Below are positions 58,801 through 64,000 of a stretch of DNA of 64,000 nt, piece by piece (the stretch's first letter is position 1; each line of letters opens with the position of its first letter). The position numbers were made by a program, and so were the translations under genes. Location of the stretch: assembly GCA_963576725.1 (NCBI GenBank), contig OY755241.1:54560484-54624483 (forward strand). The letters are read 5' to 3'. Below the pieces are notes generated by a model. It did not search any database and was not told the DNA's origin. It saw only the letters and a list, made by a program, of their open reading frames with translations. Source of the stretch: Azorinus chamasolen (lineage: Eukaryota; Mollusca; Bivalvia; Cardiida; Solecurtidae).

Positions 58801-61800
58801 CAATAATATGTATATATCCCCGATACGTCAGCCCATAATTATCTACATATAACATGTCATATCACTGATATGTCTGTACTTGATCATCTACCTATAACAT
58901 GTAATATCGTTGATATGCCACTCTATAATAATTTACCTGTAACGTGCAATTACACCCATGTGTCAGTTCTAAATCATCTACCTATAATGTGTAAAATCGA
59001 CGATATGCCAGTCCATTATCATCTTTCTATATTGTTTAATATCGCCGATATGTCCGTGATATCTACCTATAATGTGAATTATTATACCTCAATATGTCCT
59101 TCAATGCAAAACTCCCACATACCTAAAATGTGATCTTATAATTTATTATATCTCAATATATCCTTCAATGCAAAACTCCAATAAACCTAAAATATGATAT
59201 TATGATATATCACCCTCAGGATGAGCTTCCATGTGAATATATCAGGATATATCACCCTCAGAATGAGCTTCCAGGCGAATATATCCGTTTCTAAACCACA
59301 AATCTAACATCATCGCTGTTATGACCACCGTCTCCATGACGTCATTTAATGACGTCATCAATTTTGAAATAACTCAATGTTACCATAATGCTGGATCAAC
59401 ATTATTCTATTTGAGTTCATGGCTGAATGCATCTACCAAATATGTGACGTAATTTTGACATGATTATCTTTGATAAAGGCCCGTAGTGGATGAAATCAGT
59501 ATTTCTATATTTTTCTAGTTCTCTTTTTTGAATATTATCTTCATTGACCACTTATTGTAAATGTAAAATTAACTAATATTGTACTTCTTAAGTTTTTCGG
59601 TATAATAAAATAATTAACACATGGCTGCCGGGATGATAGAGGTCTCGGGGTAAATATATCAACTCTCGTGTTGACAATATCCTCTATCACCCCGACAGCC
59701 ATGTGTTAGTTATATAATATCACCCTCAGAATGAGCTTCCAGGTGGATATATTCGTTTCAAAACCACAAATCTAACATCATCACGGCTATGCCCACAGAC
59801 ACCAAAAAGTCTGTTTATTGGTTTCCCTTTATCATGTCTTACATCACGCAAATGTTCTTTAATTCTCTTCCGAATTTCTCTTTCAGTCTCACCTACATAC
59901 ACCATTCTATCGCATTTAGCGCATTTTATTGCATACACTACAAATATTCGACAGAACGCATGCACGCTAATGTATGCATGACGTCGCTGCGCTCATGACA
60001 TCATTTGATGACGTTATTTGATGACTCATTACTTTTGCAATAATTCAATGTAACCATGATGCTGGGTCAACACTATTCACTTTGATTTTTATGCCGAATG
60101 CATGTATAAAAAATGTGACGTGTATTGTGACATTATTATCTTTGATAAAGGCCTGTAGTGATCGAAATTTCATTAGGTAAGAGCTATTTCAGTATATCTA
60201 TATTTTCTTAATTCCCTTTTATTGAATATAATCTTCTTTATTTCTTTTAATTGTAAAATTAACTAATATTGTTATTCTTAAGTTTTTCGGTATGATAAAA
60301 TAATTAACATATGCTATCGGAGTGATAGAGGATAATGTCAACTCTTTAACTGGCAAATTTACCTGCGCCTCGGGGTAAATATACCAATTCTCGGGTTGAC
60401 AATATCCTCTTCTACCCCGATAGCCATGTGTTAGTTATATGATATCACCCGAATGACAAAGTCTTTGATCATCTACCTATAATGTGTAATATCGGCGATA
60501 TGTCAGTCCATAATAATTTACCTATAACGTGTAATGACGCCGATATGTAAGCCCATAATAATCTACCTATAATATTAAACATACCGATATGTCAGTCAAT
60601 AATCGTCTACATATAACAATAAATATCACTGATGTGTCAGTACATAATCGTCTTCCTATAACATTAAATACCACTGATACGTCTGTCCATAATCATCTAC
60701 CTATAACGTGCAATAAAGCCGATATGTCAGTCCATAATCATCTACCTATAACATTAAATATCACTGATATGTCTATCCATAATCATCTACCTATAACATT
60801 AAATCTCACTGATGCGTCAGTCCATAATCAACTACCTATCACGTGTAATATCGCCGTTCTTTATTCCAGTAAATATATTTGAGTACGCACCCGATCTGGC
60901 TAAAAGGAAGGAATTTACTCCTATCGTAAATGGAACATTTTCTGTGGACACCTTCTTTGTTCTCAGGTAACTAACTACATCAAAAATTCTATTATGTGGA
61001 CACCTTTTTTCTGTGATATGGCGTGACAAACGTTGCAATATTAATTTTTCATTTGATAAAAAATCCTTTTTTAAAAGTTTCATTTGATATCTTTTTATCC
61101 AATACTTTCTTTTTCTCATTCGATATTTGAAAACTTTTCATTTGATAATTATTTTTTTTATCCAATATTTTTTTTTCTCATTCGATGTTTGAACATTTTT
61201 CATTTGATAAAAAAAATCATTTGAAGACCGAATGAAAAAAAATTCATTTGATGTTGCGAAAAAAAATTTCATTCGATAATTTGCCTCATTGTATAGGCTA
61301 CTAGATAGGGTTGTAAGCTTGGCTTTCATTGGACGAACACACCAGACTAGCTAAAGGCATGGTTATACAGAAGTTTGATATGATAAAACAAAGTAGTTTA
61401 GTAGGTCAGATTCTGCGTTCGAATGGTCTAACGAGCCTCCTTTACATAGAGCCAGATATTTACCTGCGCGCCGCGGGATCGAATCACGTCTGATGCGGGA
61501 ATTGTTTTTCCCCTATGTCACATAAGTATTTTATATCAACCACTGGAAGTGTTAAGCTACAGGAGCTGATATATCGCTTCTTTCCTCAATGATCCCCCGC
61601 TATCCTCCCTACTAAGCTTGCCCCCCCCCCCGGTACAGAAGTCATTTTTTGAAATTGTGTCGTTTTGAAACCATTGTGATAAATAGAGCATTTGCTCCTA
61701 TGGAGCAAGTGTTCTATTTATCACTATGCTTTCAAAATGAGACTTTTACAGAGGCTCCAAAATGTGTCACTAGGAGGGTATGTGTTAACGTGAATAGCAA

Positions 61801-63835
61801 TGGCGGAGACAGTAACTGGAGACAGCACATAATACATACTTATATTGGTAGATACATGCGTCTTTGAACTTACAAGTTTTAATGTCAGAATGAAAGCATC
61901 ATTTATGAACTTTTTTAATGATGAAATGCATTGGAATGCTCACCACTGAACAGTGTAGACTTGAGTCTTCACGGTCTGTCAGTTAAATTCTGATGGGAGA
62001 TGATCCCCCGAGAGCAAAAATTGCAACATAAAAAGAGAAAATTGCAGACTCGGTTTTATTGAATATGTTCATGAACAGTAATTGAAAGTGCAACACTGCT
62101 CACACCCCTAGCATCGGCTTAAGCAGTTTAGAGGAAAAAATACATATGAAAAAACTGTTGCATGAGCTTCGTGAGAATTATTTTCAGTATTCTTAGCTGA
62201 ACAAAGCATATCCAAGGCGTCAACACTGAAAAGTGCAAACCACTAGATCTGGTATGCATTTAACCTTTTCCCAGCTAGTCTGATTTGTTCGTCCAATGAA
62301 ATCCGAGCTTACAACTCCATCTAGTAGCCTATCCCACGAGGCAAATTATCGAATGAATTGTTTTTAGGCAACATCAAATGATTTTTTTCCGCAGCATCAA
62401 ATGAGAATTTTTTTGTCAAGTAAAAAATGTTCAAATATCGAATGAGAAAAAGAAATTATTGGATAAAAAATTATCGAATGAATTTTTTATCAAATGATTT
62501 TTTTTATCAAATGAAAAAATTAATATTGCTACGTTTGTCACGCCATAATGTGAACACCTTTCACCTCTCAGGTAACTGTGAGACATTCTTTCTCCTCAGG
62601 TAACTAACTACAGCAAACGTTTTATTCTGTGTATATCTTCTTTCCTCTCAGGTAACTAATTACAGTAAATCTTACATCTTATGGACATCTTTTTCTCAAG
62701 CCACTTACAACAGTAAACCTTATATTATATGGACACCTTCTTGTAAGAAATAATGAGCACACAGAAGCCGTCATATCTGGGTCGTCTCTGTTTACCAAGG
62801 TATTAAAAGGCGTATCCATGGAGTAAAGGGTTCAGAAAACTCCTCTAAAAAGAAGTTAAATATTTTAGGCAGATATAGCTGCATACCATTATAAAATATA
62901 ACTTATATAAAAATATTTATGATGGCACTTATGACACTTTATTTCTAGGCATATGCAAATAGAGTAGACCCAGAGCTGTTCCTTATGACAATAATATCGC
63001 TATGGTTATACAATTATGTCCATGCTTATAAAACTTTCAGTTGAGTCTGAGTTCGTTCTCAAGTTTTTGATTGGTCAGATTTGAGCTTTAAAAGCTTGAG
63101 AACTCAAATCTGACCAATCAAAAGCTTGAGAACGAACTCAGACTCAACTAAAAAGCTTTATAAGCATGGACCCAGCAGTGACCAAAATATCATGTGTTCA
63201 TATACCATTATAAAAAATAATCTAATTAAAATTCATGATGTCATTATTTCTTACATAAATATTATATGGAGTAAAGCGTTAATGGAGAAAAAGGTTAAAA
63301 TTGCGCATTCTGTTTATGGAATTATAATACAGAGGTCCAAATAAGATGAGTACATTAAAACGTTTTCAAAAATATTTTTTTATTTCTCCACCAAACTGTA
63401 TGTTGTGACAACTCTTTAGCATCGGCTCCAAGAGACGATTCTAAAGAATGGACACCGGATTATTCTTGAGTTGTCATAATATAGGACTTGTTTGAGAAAT
63501 GGTGGAGAAATGGCCATTTAGTACATGTGCTTGAGTACGCACGTTGATATTTTGCTTTAAATAGTATATATCTAACTTTCATGAGGTAAAGGGACCATTC
63601 TGAAGAGCGGTTTACAACACAGAACTTTGTGGAGGAATGGCAACTTTGGTACTCGAGTACCACATTTATCTGTTGCTCTGATATAGATCTGAGTTTCATG
63701 AGGTAAATGGTTAAAACTGTGCGATCTGTGTTCCAGTGGACTCCTGGTGTCCTACCTGTCTCTGAAGGAGCTGAAGAAAGTGAACGGCGTCAAGGGCTTT
63801 AAGTGGGTCATGTTCTACTTCCACAGGTTTTGGAG
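39544..63835 (+). CDS. nrf-6-like: Gene B: NRF-6-like acyltransferase-3 membrane protein (3' partial, 9 exons)
   Basis: Exons 39544-39874, 44194-44369, 47111-47186, 49550-49652, 53019-53133, 55023-55176, 56060-56230, 60870-60966 and 63737-63835 give 440 residues and two bases in one frame. Residues 1-21 are a signal peptide (core LIVLTVLLLQIG). The extracellular NRF domain follows to about residue 225, with WALR-M-VDAIGKPPSG, LLWIGDWEEC, KYCPVKFPVQ and GTCFPDSCSSSDV; its cysteines fit disulfides. A first membrane helix (VVCVIFAAIMTIATTYDVIY) lies near residue 230, then a hydrophilic loop, and the acyltransferase-3 domain starts near residue 338. Adding the ~312 residues gene A has after this point gives about 750, within the family range. 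Remaining exons are beyond the window. Confidence 0.93.
40524..40722. mobile_element. TTAA-flanked hairpin MITE, family 4
   Basis: Left TTAA, right TTCA (one change). Lies in CTGCATTAA context, gene B intron 1. Confidence 0.75.
40795..40855. repeat. (GT)n then G14 tract
   Basis: Simple repeat GTGTGTGT with a run of 14 or so G. Similar G runs at 50158-50172 and a C run at 61620-61632. Confidence 0.95.
41720..41975. repeat. Inverted repeat with ATCCGA... ends
   Basis: CGAGTTATCCGAGTACGAAA and ATATCGAGGTTCAACT resemble pogo-type termini (CAGTTGAACCTCGATATC). Middle not recognised. Confidence 0.45.
42305..42520. mobile_element. TTAA-flanked hairpin MITE, family 2, inverted
   Basis: TTAA both sides, CCCTTTCTCCGCGACA start, TTGGTACCGAAAGGG end: opposite orientation to the other copies. 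Confidence 0.85.
42540..43440. other. Gene B intron 1: cluster of truncated TTAA-type hairpins
   Basis: Family 4 pieces (42540-42620, 43108-43275) and family 3 hairpins (42850-42920, 43378-43440) in a row. No coding signal. Confidence 0.55.
43711..43917. mobile_element. TA-flanked hairpin MITE (ATAACGGCCAC type)
   Basis: 207 bp, CAGTAAAACCTCTCTATAAC to GAGAGGTTTTACTG, TA both sides: the best copy. Gene B intron 1. Confidence 0.85.
44025..44155. repeat. Long-arm foldback MITE, second copy
   Basis: Same arm sequence (TTGATTGGTCAGATTTGAGC and its complement), asymmetrically shortened. It ends just before exon B2. Confidence 0.65.
44194..44369 (+). CDS. nrf-6-like: Gene B exon 2 (NRF domain)
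   Basis: Acceptor GCTTCAG, donor GTAAGC. It encodes VDAIGKPPSGLMGYKLLWIG, DWEECVGTKAVVYKNVSDS and SGKYCPVKFPVQ. GKPPSG, the LGxYxEC-like GDWEEC and the YC pair are NRF-domain hallmarks. Confidence 0.92.
44802..45043. mobile_element. TTAA-flanked hairpin MITE, family 1
   Basis: 242 bp, TTAA at 44798-44801 and 45044-45047, the least degraded copy. Its centre pairs GACAGCTCCTGCAGGAGCTGTC perfectly in self-complementary fashion. Gene B intron 2. Confidence 0.88.
45065..45665. repeat. Minisatellite, gene B intron 2, direct arm
   Basis: Short units of GTCTTTAAGTATAAACGTCA type pass into a ~76-bp unit repeated about five times (AATATTTAAGAATAAACGAC ... TATTATTAGTTGCACGGCTA). Confidence 0.82.
46035..46270. 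repeat. Same minisatellite in inverted orientation
   Basis: ACTGTCGTTTATACTTAA and TTTATACTTAAAGACAGACG are the reverse complement of the 45065-45665 units. The two arms face each other across a 370-bp spacer. Confidence 0.72.
46475..46590 (+). mobile_element. Solo-LTR-like dispersed repeat, copy 2 (3' part)
   Basis: Carries the ACTACTCATGAACAGACTC hairpin and TCTCCCACTTTCAGAATATA end only. Confidence 0.55.
46590..46800. repeat. ~32-bp tandem repeat, gene B intron 2
   Basis: About six copies of TTTATGAATTGCAGTGTATA, AACCTACAGTA. Confidence 0.8.
46866..46975. mobile_element. TTAA-flanked MITE, family 2, 110-bp deletion derivative
   Basis: TTAA-CCCTTTCACCGCCAA start and AAAAGGG-TTAA end. The hairpin arm is largely lost. 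Confidence 0.7.
47111..47186 (+). CDS. nrf-6-like: Gene B exon 3 (NRF domain cysteine motif)
   Basis: 76 nt between TTGGACAG and GTAAGT, encoding QYSIVIGTCFPDSC and SSSDVGALLKL. The GxCxPxSCSxxDV motif is characteristic of the NRF domain. The exon's last 11 bases and its donor are the template of the 1.8-kb array that follows. Confidence 0.9.
47175..49010. repeat. Donor-derived 41-bp array after exon B3
   Basis: The junction ATTACTCAAGTTAC|GTAAGT and following GGATACTTCCAATGTTAAGG is the evident parent of about 35 units. Early units read TTACTCAAGTTACGTCAGTC; later ones ACTCAAGTTACCTCAGTCGA with AAGACTTGAAGGTAAGGCTT. Some restore GTGAGT at the donor position. A solo-LTR-like copy interrupts it. 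Confidence 0.85.
47262..47485 (+). mobile_element. Solo-LTR-like dispersed repeat, copy 3
   Basis: Same sequence as 14130-14343, including the AATAAA-loop hairpin. It is inserted into the start of the donor-derived array after exon B3. Confidence 0.6.
49161..49539. mobile_element. TA-flanked hairpin MITE with nested insert, abutting exon B4
   Basis: Right end ACAGACTGGTTCTACTG-TA stops at 49539 and the exon B4 acceptor AG is 49548-49549. The left end is truncated. A second relative lies at about 48988-49160. Confidence 0.65.
49242..49463. mobile_element. TTAA-flanked hairpin MITE, family 4, nested
   Basis: 222 bp, TTAA at 49238-49241 and 49464-49467, with the perfect centre TTGCTCCTATAGGAGCAA. 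It splits a TA-flanked MITE whose far end is 8 bp from exon B4. Confidence 0.88.
49550..49652 (+). CDS. nrf-6-like: Gene B exon 4
   Basis: Acceptor CTTGCAG, donor GTAAGT. It encodes LIAFLPAKISKSVPEPKVKC, QENNLELDGRAIAV, the end of the extracellular region just before the first membrane helix. A pogo-like MITE terminus ends only 8 bp upstream. Confidence 0.85.
50700..52735. repeat. 37-bp satellite array, gene B intron 4
   Basis: About 54 units of TGACCAAGTGTCATGACGCA plus CACCTTTGAGAAACTAC, variable at TTTGAG/TTTTAG/TTTGAC. Some variants alternate (ACACGCCTTTGAC then ACGCACACCTTTTAG), giving a 74-bp higher-order unit near 51500-51850. Confidence 0.9.
53019..53133 (+). CDS. nrf-6-like: Gene B exon 5 (first transmembrane helix)
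   Basis: Acceptor GTTTCAG, donor GTGAGG. It encodes IVVCVIFAAIMTIATTYDVI and YVNWLAKPSSSQTRVKGIE, joining in phase 0 to NGLKSPDVY in exon 6. Confidence 0.9.
53438..53725. repeat. ~23-bp array derived from a MITE terminus
   Basis: About eleven copies of GTCTCTAAACCAGAATTTAG. The unit equals the inner end CTCTAAACCGGAATTCTAG of the TA-flanked MITE seen at 12320. Confidence 0.75.
54615..54775. repeat. Hairpin related to the Penelope-unit hairpins
   Basis: Arms ATATCACATCCTATGGAGAG and its complement frame a ~100-bp loop containing GTCAACCCTCGG and CCTCGGGTTGACAG. The GGTATAATAAAATAA lead-in is shared with 59600 and 60300, so it is probably the same family. Confidence 0.55.
55023..55176 (+). 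CDS. nrf-6-like: Gene B exon 6 (counterpart of A exon 1)
   Basis: Acceptor ATAACAG, donor GTATAT. Same start (NGLKSPDVYVVKTTSLTEK) and end (SSEPQKTPKYKP) as A exon 1, with a six-codon longer middle containing APVVMEPA. Confidence 0.92.
55785..56025. repeat. ~43-bp minisatellite before exon B7
   Basis: Paralogous to 2632-2925; about five copies. Confidence 0.8.
56060..56230 (+). CDS. nrf-6-like: Gene B exon 7 (counterpart of A exon 2)
   Basis: Acceptor CTTTCAG, donor GTAATG. It contains LLNTHQPKGALTAVNGIRFL and SMTWVIVGHGFSYIGRPPT. Preceded by the same minisatellite as A exon 2. Confidence 0.93.
56375..57790. repeat. ~60-bp minisatellite after exon B7, expanded
   Basis: Same unit as 3655-4075 but more than twenty diverged copies over 1.4 kb. 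Confidence 0.8.
58189..58342 (+). repeat. Left LTR of the TRIM
   Basis: 154 bp, TGTT...TACA. It differs from the right LTR at four positions, one inside the box B-like motif (GGTTTGATCCC instead of GGTTCGATCCC). Confidence 0.9.
58449..58602 (+). repeat. Right LTR of the TRIM
   Basis: 154 bp, TGTC...TACA, with an intact box B consensus GGTTCGATCCC and a TATAAG-like AT-rich stretch near its end. Confidence 0.9.
59218..60450. repeat. Tandem pair of Penelope-derived units ending in hairpins
   Basis: Two units begin with ATCACCCTCAGAATGAGCTT (near 59252 and 59722) and share the order: short nuclease-end sequence, TGACGTCAT-rich stretch, GATTATCTTTGATAAAGG-like stretch, then an inverted repeat (59594-59708 and 60296-60435). 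Only the second keeps the GIY-YIG coding part. Both lie inside the minisatellite of gene B intron 7. Confidence 0.65.
59730..59965 (-). mobile_element. Penelope-like element GIY-YIG endonuclease fragment
   Basis: The minus strand reads VVYAIKCAKCDRMVYVGETE (VY...YVG as GIY...YIG), then REIRKRIKEHLRDVR and KPINRLFG, and a DDVRFVVLKRIYP tail. This is the C-terminal nuclease of Penelope-like retroelements; the reverse transcriptase is absent here. Confidence 0.75.
60870..60966 (+). CDS. nrf-6-like: Gene B exon 8 (counterpart of A exon 3)
   Basis: Acceptor ATTCCAG, donor GTAACT. It encodes NIFEYAPDLAKRKEFTPIVN and GTFSVDTFFVLS. Reading through the donor gives AGG TAA, an immediate stop. Confidence 0.92.
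61010..62550. mobile_element. Foldback element with long inverted ends
   Basis: The left end begins ATATGGCGTGACAAACGTTG and runs into alternating CATTTGAT/CATTCGAT motifs to about 61360. The right end (about 62265-62550) is its reverse complement, closing with TTTGTCACGCCATA. The arms of roughly 300 bp share the blocks around TAGCCTAT and GTCCAATGAAA. The interior carries a TTAA-type hairpin MITE (61655-61740) and an inverted solo-LTR-like copy (61985-62130). Located in gene B intron 8; gene A lacks it. Confidence 0.7.
61985..62130 (-). mobile_element. Solo-LTR-like dispersed repeat, copy 4, inverted
   Basis: Reverse complement of the same family (GCAGACTCGGTTTTATTGAA), with one hairpin arm degraded. 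Lies inside the foldback element. Confidence 0.55.
62560..62745. repeat. Repeated exon B8 tail plus donor in intron 8
   Basis: Three extra copies of the exon end and donor (CTCTCA|GGTAACT at 62571, CCTCAG|GTAACTAACTACA at 62600, CTCTCAG|GTAACTAATTACA at 62652), followed by a decayed fourth (TTCTCAAGCCACTTACAAC). They alternate with TTATGTGGACACC from the exon. The real donor is 60967. Confidence 0.8.
63017..63174. repeat. Long-arm foldback MITE
   Basis: Arms GTCCATGCTTATAAAACTTT... pair over some 65 bp with ...TTTATAAGCATGGAC, broken by a short ATTTGAGCTTTAAAAGC loop. Relatives occur at 44025-44155 and 37205-37360, and decayed ones at 7730-7860 and 41385-41500. Confidence 0.75.
63737..63835 (+). 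CDS. nrf-6-like: Gene B exon 9 (counterpart of A exon 4), last in window
   Basis: Acceptor GTTCCAG, donor GTAAGG. 97 of 99 nt equal A exon 4 (KWVMFYF instead of KWAMFYF). The gene continues past the window edge. Confidence 0.93.
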
Positions 63836-64000
63836 GTAAGGTCATTGTGCCCAACGGAGGACAGTTTAAATTTGAAGATCACTGAGTCAAATCAAAGGCC
63901 TATGATAACACATAGATAAGAAACTTAGACAAATCTCACCAAGTCTCGCGGCAAATGTACCAAATCACGCAAAGTCACGTTTGCAAATATCTCTTGTAAG

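Larger units (their letters stand above)
57865..60860. repeat. ~60-bp minisatellite before exon B8, expanded and interrupted
   Basis: Same unit as 4170-4790 in three blocks (57865-58188, 58603-59210, 60455-60860), split by the TRIM and by the Penelope-derived pair. Confidence 0.8.

Noticed and set aside
59726..59998. Host GIY-YIG nuclease gene
   Set aside because: Fragment is truncated at both ends, surrounded by repeat units, and of retroelement type.

Overview
This is eukaryotic, intron-rich, repeat-dense genomic DNA from an invertebrate animal. The abundance of hairpin MITEs, minisatellites and a tRNA-like TRIM element makes a bivalve mollusc the best guess. That is an inference; no marker gene settles it.

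The only well-supported protein-coding content is two tandem paralogues on the + strand. Both belong to the NRF-6 (nose resistant to fluoxetine) / acyltransferase-3 multipass membrane family. Gene A enters from the left and ends at 21506: 11 exons, 1443 coding nt, 480 residues and a stop, with its 5' exons outside the window. Gene B starts at 39544 with a signal peptide and leaves at the right edge: 9 exons, 1322 coding nt. Exons B6-B9 correspond to A1-A4 with identical phases. Every splice junction was assigned by frame continuity, family motifs and, where available, the paralogue. A possible tiny two-exon gene with a TATA box lies between them (23175-24084).

The introns and the 18-kb intergenic space are almost entirely repeats. 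(1) At least six families of short elements flanked by TTAA with CCC...GGG ends (piggyBac-like MITEs) each carry a central ~60-bp hairpin. (2) Hairpin MITEs flanked by TA with CAGTARAACC ends are pogo/Tigger-like. The TTAA elements repeatedly sit inside the TTAA of these. (3) There is a complete 414-bp TRIM with 154-bp LTRs containing tRNA-like box A/box B sequence, two fragments of Penelope-like elements (reverse transcriptase and GIY-YIG), a foldback element, and a solo-LTR-like family. (4) There are about twenty tandem arrays.

The most unusual signal is that several arrays start exactly at splice donors of the two genes and repeat the exon tail plus donor into the intron. This is seen after exons A4, A6, B3 and A3/B8, and possibly A7. 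The result is introns full of donor-like copies.

Genes A and B are mosaic in divergence: one exon pair is about 98% identical and its neighbour about 76%. Their introns share ancestral minisatellites that have expanded in B.
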